Source: JACCZX01 sp963807155
GTDB taxonomy: Bacteria > Pseudomonadota > Gammaproteobacteria > Burkholderiales > Burkholderiaceae_F
NCBI GenBank assembly: GCA_963807155.1
Contig: CAWEAZ010000021.1
Location: 1-64,000 of the forward strand
Reading direction: 5' to 3'
DNA: 64,000 nucleotides
The translations under genes and the position numbers were made by a program. How positions within the stretch are numbered: the stretch's first letter is position 1; each line of letters begins with the position of its first letter. Positions 1-7,554 of this stretch are shown piece after piece. The notes under the pieces were generated by a model. The model was not told where the DNA came from. It saw only the letters and a list, made by a program, of their open reading frames with translations, and searched no databases.

Positions 1-289
1 CGATACGGGCGACTGTCAAAACGCTTCGAGGTAAAAGGATGTCTTTGCCGCGAAAGGCCAAATTGTTGATCTCCTTCAGTTCGCCTTTGCTCTCTCGAAG
101 ACTAAACGTACTTTTGCTTACTTTCGATAGTGCTTTGGACCGTCCGATCGATGCCGCCATAAGTAAGCATATGTCGCTGGTGGCGAGTATCGAAAACGGC
201 AAAGGTTATCGTCCGTTGATAAGTCAACACTCCGAAATGCGGATTACAGAGGCGAGCGCCAGCTGGCGACCCATAGGAGACAGCGAGTC

Positions 290-445
290 TCGATGTGATC
301 GGGTACCGGATCGCCGTGCGGATGACGGAAGGTGTTGACGCCGATAATCGGGTATCCGCCGGTGCGTTTCAGGTGTTCGTGGTGCAGTGTGACTCTTCCT
401 GGATCTTGCCGAGCTGGTAGCCCAATTCCATCGGGCCGATACTCG
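290..445 (-). pseudogene. Remnant of a methylmalonyl/isobutyryl-CoA mutase large-subunit gene
   Basis: Reading the minus strand gives YQLGKIQEES, then after a one-base frame change LHHEHLKRTGGYP and IIGVNTFRHPHGDP. These match the conserved end of the B12-dependent acyl-CoA mutase catalytic domain (IcmF/Mcm type), where 'GKIQEES...EH..H.G..PI.GVNTF' is typical. Only about 50 codons remain, out of a normal 500 or more, and neither the start nor the cobalamin domain is present, so this is a dead fragment. The flanking bases 1-289 and 446-480 hold nothing I recognise. Family assignment is fairly secure. The exact subfamily is not. Confidence 0.7.
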
Positions 446-480
446 AAGTCACTTCAGCCGGTCAACAAGAAACTGCGAAG

Positions 481-2088
481 TCATTCTGGCAATCCGGACT
501 TATACAAGCCTTCGATCCACCGCTCAGAATCACGGGCGCGATTAAAAGGTATCAAGTCCTTGATCTGCGACAGCCGAAGTGCGGAATTCGACTCGCGCAC
601 CTGAGCCATTAACTGCCGAGCTTTGATGAGCCGGCCAGCAAATGCGTGGCTTGCCGCGGCACCCCGCATCGCGGTCAAGTAGTTCGTTCGCGTGCGCATC
701 GCGTGTTCTGCTGATAGGCACGCCTGGTCGTAGTGCTCGTTGAAAAAGTGCGCATACGCATTGGCTGCGTGCACTTTGAAAGCGAGCGGGTCGGACGGAC
801 TCAATTGCAATGCCGTCTCGAGATGCTCAATCGCAATTTTCGGCTGGCCGAGAAAAATCCTTATCCAACCCCTCGAGTACCACGCTAACCAAAGATTGGG
901 GTTGAGTCGGCACGCCTGCTCCGCTAGCACTGCACCACCGTCAAAGTCGCCGACAACGGCGGCGAGCGCGTGCGCAGTCCTGGCGAGGGTGACCGCGTCC
1001 TCGTTAGCCAACTCGGCCGCCCGCCGCGCCACGCGGTTACACGCGGCAGTCTCTTGCGACCGGTCAGTAAACCAACCATACGAATTTCGCTGGACGTAGC
1101 AATACGCCGCCATGCCGTACGCAGGCGCGAATTCAGGATCGATTTCTATTGCTCGATGGAACAAGCGAAGTGCCTCGTCCATACCTGCCTGCGTCCATTG
1201 ATACGCATTACTCAACCCCTGCACATAGAGCTGGTACGCACCAGGGTATTCGATCGGCCCACGCTTGGCTCGCTCGACCTCCGCCTGCTCAAGTCTCGGT
1301 CCAATTGAACCAACCACACGCGCAGTGACACGATCTTGAAGATCAAGCTGTTGCCCCAAGTCAAGGTCGAAGCTGTTCGCCGACAAAAGAACGCCGGTGG
1401 CCGCGTCAATGAGTTTGGCCATCACACGTACGCGTTGTGCCACCTTGCGCAAGCTACCTTCAATTACGTAGCGCACACCTAACTCGCGCCCTACTTGCCT
1501 TGGATCGGCCGATCGGCCTTGATTCGCCGAACCGGCGCTAGGCGCGACAACCAATAGCGACGGATAGTGCGATAGAGCTGCCGCCGCGTCTTCCACAACG
1601 CCGTCAATCAACCGCGTGAGCGCCGAGTCGGTAGAGAGATTTGCGAACCGGAGAATTGCAATCGAGGGGCTGTTGTGGAACGCGCGAGGCGCTGCGGCGA
1701 AATTCGAGTTCTCGAATCCGATCTCGTTAATTGCTTCGGCGCGACCTGTTTCTTGATCGGACTCGGTGTCGTCTTCGTGCACAGTGCCCACGAACCGAAA
1801 CCCTTTGCGATGCACAGTTCGAATGAAGCGCTGTCTCTCACCGCTGTCTCCCACCGCGTGCCGAACCGCTGTCAGTCGGCTACTCAGCGTTGACTCTGAA
1901 ACTACGCGCCCGGCCCAGACCGCAGTGAGCAGCTCCTCCTTGCTGACAACACGATCGCGATGCCTGACGAGGTACAGCAGAACGTCAAAGACCTGCGGTT
2001 CAAGATGAACCTGAACGTCTCCTCGGCGCAGCTCGGCGCGGCGCGCATCGAGGCAATAGTCCTCGAACCGATAGAGGTTGGTTTCCAT
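481..2088 (-). CDS. Winged-helix (CadC/OmpR-type) transcriptional regulator with TolB-like and TPR regions
   Basis: A 535-residue protein. An N-terminal Trans_reg_C winged helix (about residues 5-100, ending in RTVHRKGFRFVG) should bind DNA. It is followed by a TolB-like segment (SIAILRFANLS...IEGSLRK, roughly 140-270) and TPR-type helices to the C-terminus. No membrane segment is visible, so unlike CadC it should be cytoplasmic. I chose the ATG at 2088 (METNLYRFEDYCLD) because the domain begins there; an upstream in-frame ATG at 2124 is possible. It diverges from the secreted protein at 2204, which is its most likely target. The TPR part probably senses a protein or ligand, but the signal is unknown. 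Confidence 0.85.
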   Translation of the reverse strand: METNLYRFEDYCLDARRAELRRGDVQVHLEPQVFDVLLYLVRHRDRVVSKEELLTAVWAGRVVSESTLSSRLTAVRHAVGDSGERQRFIRTVHRKGFRFVGTVHEDDTESDQETGRAEAINEIGFENSNFAAAPRAFHNSPSIAILRFANLSTDSALTRLIDGVVEDAAAALSHYPSLLVVAPSAGSANQGRSADPRQVGRELGVRYVIEGSLRKVAQRVRVMAKLIDAATGVLLSANSFDLDLGQQLDLQDRVTARVVGSIGPRLEQAEVERAKRGPIEYPGAYQLYVQGLSNAYQWTQAGMDEALRLFHRAIEIDPEFAPAYGMAAYCYVQRNSYGWFTDRSQETAACNRVARRAAELANEDAVTLARTAHALAAVVGDFDGGAVLAEQACRLNPNLWLAWYSRGWIRIFLGQPKIAIEHLETALQLSPSDPLAFKVHAANAYAHFFNEHYDQACLSAEHAMRTRTNYLTAMRGAAASHAFAGRLIKARQLMAQVRESNSALRLSQIKDLIPFNRARDSERWIEGLYKSGLPE

Positions 2089-2203
2089 GGCCGAAGCACC
2101 TCGCAAGTCGGAGCATCTCAGCAAAAACTCAGGTCGATCTCAAAGCAATCACGCCAACTCAACAATACGCTTAATACATCATCCATCAGCAAAGGAGAGC
2201 GAG

Positions 2204-2635
2204 ATGAGAAACTACTCAGGTGTTCAACGCAACGTCCGGTTCGGCGCGGCCGCGGCCGCGTTGTGGTTGGCCGTCACGGGGTCCGTTGGTGCGCAGACGA
2301 CGGTTGTCACCGTCGCAATCTTTGCCGACCACTACGTTTTCGCCGGGAAGTCCTTCGACGATCTGGATCGTCTCGAGGATGCGGTGGCAGCGGCGCGTCC
2401 ACGAGGTGTCCGGCTCGAAGCATGCGGCGACGGAACTGCCCGCGCACAACGAGCCGCCGCCCACCGCTTTCGCAACCTCTACCTAGACCTACGCGTCAGC
2501 TACATCGACGACACCACGTGCGCATCGGCACCCATCGCTCGTGCGGTTACGGTGAGTCAGCGATTGGGGCAACGGCCGTACGGCATACACGACGAGGCCG
2601 TAGACCGCTGGTGGAGCACGATCAGCATGCCGTGA
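2204..2635 (+). CDS. Hypothetical secreted protein, divergent from the winged-helix regulator
   Basis: A 143-residue protein that starts MRNYSGVQRN and carries a clear Sec signal: a basic start, then FGAAAAALWLAVTGSVGA with likely cleavage near GAQ-T. The mature part is about 110 residues, with two cysteines (in EACGDG and DTTCAS) that could form a disulfide, and no family I recognise. The start at 2204 has a good ribosome site (AAAGGAG at 2191-2197). The 115-base divergent gap to the regulator suggests shared control. Function is unknown. Confidence 0.65.
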   Translation: MRNYSGVQRNVRFGAAAAALWLAVTGSVGAQTTVVTVAIFADHYVFAGKSFDDLDRLEDAVAAARPRGVRLEACGDGTARAQRAAAHRFRNLYLDLRVSYIDDTTCASAPIARAVTVSQRLGQRPYGIHDEAVDRWWSTISMP

Positions 2636-3131
2636 TCGATGGTCGCGGCTGCATCATTTCAAGACTGAAAAACGTCGAGCAGCCAGCCAATGCGATCGAG
2701 CGCGCCGCTGCCAAACCATGTGCGCACGTGTCGTTGAATACGACGTGCTGGCGAGCAGCACGCTTCAACGATGATCAGCTTGCCGGTGTAGAGCGTAACG
2801 ACGGGCAGCAACGCGCGCAGGATGCGCAGCAGGCTTGGCCGAGCGTTAGCGGCGGGGCTCGTTTACCAGACGAGCCTAGCCGCCTAGTCTGACTCTTGAG
2901 CAATGGTCAGCTACGTCCGCCTTGAGTATGACTCTTGCGTTTTACCAATGTCCGCAATTGGCCGGAAGCCGACCTAAACTAATGACTGCTTACACGCCGC
3001 GCCGATTGCGGACATTTCGCATGTCCGCGTAGCTGTCGAAAACGAAGACAAAAGGCGTGGAGCTAGGAGGGAGTGTGTCACGCTGACGGAAAGCGCAAGA
3101 CGCGCGACACGCAAAAAGCTCAAAGGTCATA
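2636..3131 (+). other. 496-base stretch without a recognised gene
   Basis: No convincing gene on either strand. The minus strand has an open stretch (about 2690-2870) with a plausible but unrecognised composition, possibly another gene remnant. Bases 2960-3130 should hold the ribA promoter, but I see no clear -35/-10 pair and no FMN-riboswitch-like fold. Confidence 0.4.
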
Positions 3132-4361
3132 ATGCATCGTGCACGGACCGAAACAAATAATGTGACCTTGGCTCGTAGCAAATCATCAATGCGCAATGGT
3201 GACGGAAAATTGAGTTCCATCCTATGCGGAACGAGCGAGCAAGTTGCTGCCAGCCGGGCGCTCGCTGAGTTCCGTTCTGGAAGGCCGGTGATCGTCGCGG
3301 GCGGAAATGAAACGCTGCTCTGCCTTCCGGTCGAAGGGCTCGATGAGGACAGATTGGCTGCGTTTCGCGCGCTTGCCGCGCCGATGGCGCCGCGTCTCGT
3401 TCTGACCAGCAGAAGGGCGCGTTCGCTCGGGATCGAAGCCAGTGAACCCGTGGCAATCGCGCTCTCGGACGATGTGGATGCGCAGACCGTTCTGGCGCTG
3501 GTTGCGGAGAACAAGCCCCGCTTCGAATTCCTTCCGGAGCCGGCGGGCGCGGCAGCGGCGGCGGCGATCGATCTCGTCAAGCTTGCCAAGGTGTTGCCCG
3601 CAGTACTTGTCGCCGATACCGATCCCGCGATCTCAGGAGCGTTCGATCCGCGCATCATCACGGTCGATGCCATGGCGGTAGTGCGTTTCCGCGAGGAGGG
3701 GATGCAATCGCTTGCGATAGCAGGTGAAGCGCATGTTCCGCTTGCCTCGCGCGTTCGCGCCCGCTTCGTGGTGTTTCGCGACTCCTTCGGCGACGACCCG
3801 GTGGCGGTGATCGTCGGCGCGCCCAATCTGTCGTTGCCCGTCCCGGTACGGGTCCACTCCGCATGCCTGACCGGCGATGTGTTTGGTTCGCGGCGCTGCG
3901 ACTGCGGCGATCAGCTGCGGCTTGCGCTGGCGCGCCTTCACGAAGCCGGCGGAGGGATCATCCTGTATCTCGCGCAGGAAGGCCGCGGCGTAGGCCTCGC
4001 CAACAAGATGCGCACTTACGAGCTGCAGGATGCCGGACTCGACACCGTCGATGCCAACACCACGCTCGGCTTCGACGACGACGAGCGCGATTACGGCGTC
4101 GCCGTGCGGATGCTGCAGATGCTCGGCGTCACGCGCGTCATGCTGCTGACCAACAACCCGGTCAAGCTCGACAGTCTCGCCAAGGCCGGAATCGAAATTT
4201 CCGGCCGCATGCCACTCGAGACGCCGGTCAATGCCGACAATCGCCGCTATCTCACGGCGAAAGCGGCGCGCGCCGGCCATCATCTTGGGCATGTGATCGC
4301 GGCGTTGTCCGAGTCGCCGAAATCGCTCAAGAAGGCGGCGCCGCTCGCGGTTGAGTCTTGA
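3132..4361 (+). CDS. ribA: GTP cyclohydrolase II (long form with degenerate N-terminal RibB-like region)
   Basis: Catalyses the first step of riboflavin synthesis, converting GTP to the 2,5-diamino-pyrimidinone phosphate plus formate. The C-terminal half (about 205-390) is a full GCH II domain. Zinc ligands C245, C256 and C258 lie in HSACLTGDVFGSRRCDCG, followed by LAQEGRGVGL, the tyrosine-bearing NKMRTYELQD and LTNNPVK. The N-terminal 190 residues look like a RibB-related domain lacking the acidic active-site residues, as in the longer proteobacterial RibA proteins (409 versus about 200 residues in E. coli). Start 3132 has AAAGG upstream; ATG 3189 is an alternative. A creatininase-family gene follows after 23 bases. 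Confidence 0.9.
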   Translation: MHRARTETNNVTLARSKSSMRNGDGKLSSILCGTSEQVAASRALAEFRSGRPVIVAGGNETLLCLPVEGLDEDRLAAFRALAAPMAPRLVLTSRRARSLGIEASEPVAIALSDDVDAQTVLALVAENKPRFEFLPEPAGAAAAAAIDLVKLAKVLPAVLVADTDPAISGAFDPRIITVDAMAVVRFREEGMQSLAIAGEAHVPLASRVRARFVVFRDSFGDDPVAVIVGAPNLSLPVPVRVHSACLTGDVFGSRRCDCGDQLRLALARLHEAGGGIILYLAQEGRGVGLANKMRTYELQDAGLDTVDANTTLGFDDDERDYGVAVRMLQMLGVTRVMLLTNNPVKLDSLAKAGIEISGRMPLETPVNADNRRYLTAKAARAGHHLGHVIAALSESPKSLKKAAPLAVES

Positions 4362-4384
4362 GCGAATGGTGAGCGGTTGAGTCG

Positions 4385-5173
4385 ATGCGGGGCCCCGCAA
4401 GCCGGATGATCGGCCACCTCGTCTTCAGCGAGGTTGAAAATGCGGTTGAGGCAAGCTCGGTGCTCTGCTTACCCATGGGCTCGATCGAGCAACACGGACC
4501 GCACTTGCCGCTCAACACCGACTGCGTCATCGCGGAAGCGCTCACCCGGCGCATCGTCGCGCGCTGGGGCGACGAGCACGATCTATGGCAATTGCCAGTG
4601 GTGCCGGTCGGGCTCTCGCGTGAGCACGCCTGGGCGCCGGGCACATTGTCGCTCACGGTTTCGGGCATGGCCGCCTACCTGCGCGACCTCGGATCCGAAC
4701 TCGTGCGCGCATTGCCGGCTCGCAATCTCCTGATCGTCAACGGGCACGGCGGGAACCGCGGCATCCTCGAAGCGGTCACGCGGGAGATGTGCGACTTCGG
4801 CCTCAATATCGCGACGCTTCATTTGGGCGCGATGATGAGCCCCGATACGGCGGCAGACGTGCCGGAAATCCACGCCGGCAAGGACGAGACCTCCGTCATG
4901 CTCGTGCTCGCTCCGGAATTGGTGCGACGTGAAGCACTGGCCGCCTTGAACCCGGCGCCCGGCGGCGGCACGACGCAAGCGCTGGTGTTCGATCCTGCGG
5001 CGAGCTACCCCTGGAGCAGCGACGATCCGCGGCTATCCGCGTCGGGCATCATGGGCGATCCGCGCGGAGCATCCGCCGCGCACGGCGAAATTCTCATCGC
5101 GCGTGTGGTCGAGGGTGCCGGCGCGGTCATGCGGCGGCTCAAGCACAACGCCGCCACTAAGAGACGGGGTTGA
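4385..5173 (+). CDS. Creatininase-family amidohydrolase
   Basis: A 262-residue metal-dependent amide hydrolase. The family's metal ligands are visible: E35, H37 and D46 in SIEQHGPHLPLNTD, the histidine of VNGHGGNRG, and the glutamate of HAGKDETSVM. Family members hydrolyse creatinine, mycofactocin precursor (MftE) or formylaminopyrimidines (archaeal ArfB), so the substrate cannot be read from sequence. It lies 23 bases behind ribA on the same strand and is probably cotranscribed, which hints at a pterin/flavin-related or formamide substrate. An alternative start is ATG 4406, which removes seven residues outside the conserved core. Confidence 0.85.
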   Translation: MRGPASRMIGHLVFSEVENAVEASSVLCLPMGSIEQHGPHLPLNTDCVIAEALTRRIVARWGDEHDLWQLPVVPVGLSREHAWAPGTLSLTVSGMAAYLRDLGSELVRALPARNLLIVNGHGGNRGILEAVTREMCDFGLNIATLHLGAMMSPDTAADVPEIHAGKDETSVMLVLAPELVRREALAALNPAPGGGTTQALVFDPAASYPWSSDDPRLSASGIMGDPRGASAAHGEILIARVVEGAGAVMRRLKHNAATKRRG

Positions 5174-5236
5174 TGCCCGAGGCCTGCGATCAGAACGGCA
5201 TGCCGTGGCCCGCCGCGGTGCGGTTCGCGAGCAGCG

Positions 5237-6067
5237 TTAGGCGCCGTGTTCGGCGAGCGAAACCACGTGGCGCTCGGCCCACGAGAGCGCGTAGTCGGCG
5301 ATCTCCTCCCAGCCACTCTGCGCGGGGAGCAGGTGAGAGCGCCCCTCGATCACCTTCACCTCGGTGAGCGTCTCCGCCGTGTAGTGCGCCGCGTTCGAGT
5401 GCTGCACGACCGGCGGCATCAGATGATCCTCACCGCCGGAGATGAACAGCAGCGGGGGCCGCGCCACGTTGCGGTAGTTGACCCAGGTCGCCTGCGGCCC
5501 GGGCTCGAGGTTCGCGAGCGCGCTGTCCCATACAAGGCCGCCCGACGCGGGCACGTGATATCGCTTGTACGACGCACGCGCCTCGTCTTCGGGGAAAGTG
5601 TTGGCGAACGTGTAGCGCCACTGCTCGTACGTGAGGCCAACCGCCCGGTGCCGGTTTGCCGGACTCTTGAGCACCGGGAACAACGCCCGGACCTGCGACC
5701 ACGGCGCGACGAGAACGCCCTCGGTCGGCGCGCAGTTGAACGTCACTCCCGCGGCACCGAAACCCTGGTCGAGCAGGATCTGCACGAAGGTGCCGCCCGC
5801 CGAGTGGCCCATCAAGATCGGAGGGGTGTCGAGCGCCCCGACGATCGACTTCAGATGCTCGATGATCGCCGGGACCGTGAGCCGCTCGACCGGCGTTGGG
5901 TCGGCGTTGAGCGCCTCGACCTCAACCTCGAAACCGGGGTATGCGGGAGCGAAGACGCGGTAGCCCTTCGCCTCGTAGTGCGGGATCCAGTGCTCCCAGC
6001 TGCGCGGCGTCACCCAGAAGCCGTGAACCAAAACAATTGTATTGGGACGTTTCGATGATGCGGGCAT
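5237..6067 (-). CDS. Alpha/beta hydrolase
   Basis: A 276-residue cytoplasmic alpha/beta hydrolase of unknown substrate. Visible parts are the oxyanion loop VHGFWVTPRSWE, the nucleophile elbow GHSAGG (S89), an acid in SGGEDHLMPP and the catalytic histidine in EGRSHLLPAQ, so the triad is complete. The start at 6067 is supported by AGGAGAC six bases upstream. There is no signal peptide. It is convergent with the creatininase gene and lies head-to-tail behind the ThuA-like gene. Confidence 0.85.
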   Translation of the reverse strand: MPASSKRPNTIVLVHGFWVTPRSWEHWIPHYEAKGYRVFAPAYPGFEVEVEALNADPTPVERLTVPAIIEHLKSIVGALDTPPILMGHSAGGTFVQILLDQGFGAAGVTFNCAPTEGVLVAPWSQVRALFPVLKSPANRHRAVGLTYEQWRYTFANTFPEDEARASYKRYHVPASGGLVWDSALANLEPGPQATWVNYRNVARPPLLFISGGEDHLMPPVVQHSNAAHYTAETLTEVKVIEGRSHLLPAQSGWEEIADYALSWAERHVVSLAEHGA

Positions 6068-6130
6068 GGTGTGTCTCCTGATGAACTGCGTCTTCCGGTG
6101 CAGCGCGTCTTGCCGCCGGACACGCAGGGA

Positions 6131-6985
6131 CTAGGAACTACTGAGCCATTTCGCGATGTTGCGTGCGTAGTCCTGCGTGTCGCTTAACGCCTTGGGTTCG
6201 CGGCGCAACCCGTCGCCGGGCGGCTCATCGACGAAACTCGGGCAGCCCGCGACGGTATTCCAGTTGTAGTCGGCGAAGTGATGGAAAGTCGACTCGGCGA
6301 CCGCACGGCCGAGATCTGCCCCATCGTGCCGATAGCGATCGATCGCCACCATCAGATTGAAGGGTCGTCCTGTCACGCTGCTCTTACTCCGCGCAACCAC
6401 CTGCGCAGCGCTTCCCAACTCCGTCGGCGCGCTCACGGCGCCTTCGTGAGGATGCGCTGGCAAGTAACGAATCGCTCCGCCGTCCGCCCGGCGCAGCAAC
6501 GGATGGGCCGGCGTGATCGCTTCGATCTCCTGATAGTCGCCGTTTGCGCCTGAGTGATAGTTTGGCCAATCGATTTGCAGCGTGAACGGATCATCACGCG
6601 TACGGCGTTCGGGCTCCGTTTCTGGGTTGACGTTGTGGAAATGATGAGCGGCACCGATGCCGGAGAGCTTCGAGAGACCGCTTCCGAGGTCGAAGTGATC
6701 GCGCGTCAAAAGAAGCCCCCCGCCTCGGCGCCGAAACGCTTCGATGCCGGCGATGTCGGCCGCCGTCAGCGCATTGGTCATGTCAACTGCGAACAACCAG
6801 ATCTGGTCGAAAGGTAGGTCGCTCCCGCCGGCAAGATCGACGTCATCGCCTCTTTCATCCGTGATGCGGTCGCGCGCTTCGACCTGATGGCTCTCGCGCA
6901 GCAGATCGCGCAGCATCGAGAAGCGAGCGATCGACCAGTCATCTTCAGTCGTCGGTATGGTCGTCTTCAGCAGAATGCGGGCCAC
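6131..6985 (-). CDS. Conserved hypothetical protein, ThuA/glutamine-amidotransferase-like fold
   Basis: A 284-residue protein. The section FDQIWLFAVD...IEAFRRRGGGLLLTRDHFDLGSG resembles the ThuA-like class I amidotransferase fold, in which a central strand is followed by a glycine-rich turn. There is no catalytic cysteine triad that I can recognise, so enzymatic activity is uncertain. I place the start at GTG 6985, which has AGGA eight bases upstream. The open frame extends to 7324, but the added 113 residues are basic, low in conservation features and read across the probable promoter. The function is unknown. Confidence 0.6.
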   Translation of the reverse strand: MARILLKTTIPTTEDDWSIARFSMLRDLLRESHQVEARDRITDERGDDVDLAGGSDLPFDQIWLFAVDMTNALTAADIAGIEAFRRRGGGLLLTRDHFDLGSGLSKLSGIGAAHHFHNVNPETEPERRTRDDPFTLQIDWPNYHSGANGDYQEIEAITPAHPLLRRADGGAIRYLPAHPHEGAVSAPTELGSAAQVVARSKSSVTGRPFNLMVAIDRYRHDGADLGRAVAESTFHHFADYNWNTVAGCPSFVDEPPGDGLRREPKALSDTQDYARNIAKWLSSS

Positions 6986-7254
6986 GGTCTGTTTCCTGGT
7001 TCTGCTCCTTGTGGAGGGTGAGCTAACAGGAGCACTATCCACTCGCGCTGCAATTAGCGCAACGCTGAATCTACGCGCCTCGGAGCCCGCAGAGTTTCTG
7101 GACGGCGACCGCAAGCCATGCTTTACCTTGACTCTAGTTGTCACGAAAAATGTTGCTGCAACCTCGGCCGCATGGAGCCAAGAAAGTCTTATGAGCTGGG
7201 ACGACTGCATGAGATTTGACGGTGAAGCGAACAGCGCATCTAGGGAGGTCGACA

Positions 7255-7455
7255 ATGAGTGTTGATATTCAGTCCGTTCCGCCCGACCACGTGCAATGTC
7301 AAGTGTGCGAGCACGATGTCCCATTGTCAGAAGCTGTGGTTGCGGAAGCCACTGACTACGTCGTTTACCTCTGCGGCCTCGATTGCTACGAACGTTGGCG
7401 TAGTCAAAGCGATGCTTACCTCAAGTCACCGCGTCCGTCTCGGCACATCGATTAG
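7255..7455 (+). CDS. DUF3330-type small zinc-ribbon protein
   Basis: A 66-residue protein with two cysteine pairs, C15-x2-C18 and C40-x3-C44 (in VQCQVC and YLCGLDCYERW), which should bind one zinc. The pattern with LSEAVVAEATDYV resembles DUF3330, a small domain often found in mercury-resistance transposons, but no mer genes are nearby. The start at ATG 7255 has a strong ribosome site (GGGAGG, 7243-7248). It is a single gene between divergent neighbours. Its role is unknown. Confidence 0.7.
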   Translation: MSVDIQSVPPDHVQCQVCEHDVPLSEAVVAEATDYVVYLCGLDCYERWRSQSDAYLKSPRPSRHID

Positions 7456-7554
7456 AAGCATTTAGCGATGGCGTGATTGCTGTCATCAATAGCATCATGG
7501 TGCTGAAATGAAAGTGCGTCACGGTGCAAGTGTTGAGGCTGATACGCACCCAGC

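Noticed and set aside
39..338. 99-codon plus-strand open frame at the left edge
   Set aside because: It overlaps the mutase remnant on the other strand and has no recognisable feature or ribosome site.
2990..3826. 278-codon minus-strand open frame
   Set aside because: Ser/Ala/Thr-rich antisense of ribA and its upstream region, without domain features.
5246..6058. 270-codon plus-strand open frame
   Set aside because: Antisense to the alpha/beta hydrolase with its full catalytic triad; composition is that of a reverse-strand shadow.
6986..7324. N-terminal extension of the ThuA-like protein
   Set aside because: The added residues are basic and unstructured, cross the probable promoter, and a GTG with a ribosome site starts at the fold.
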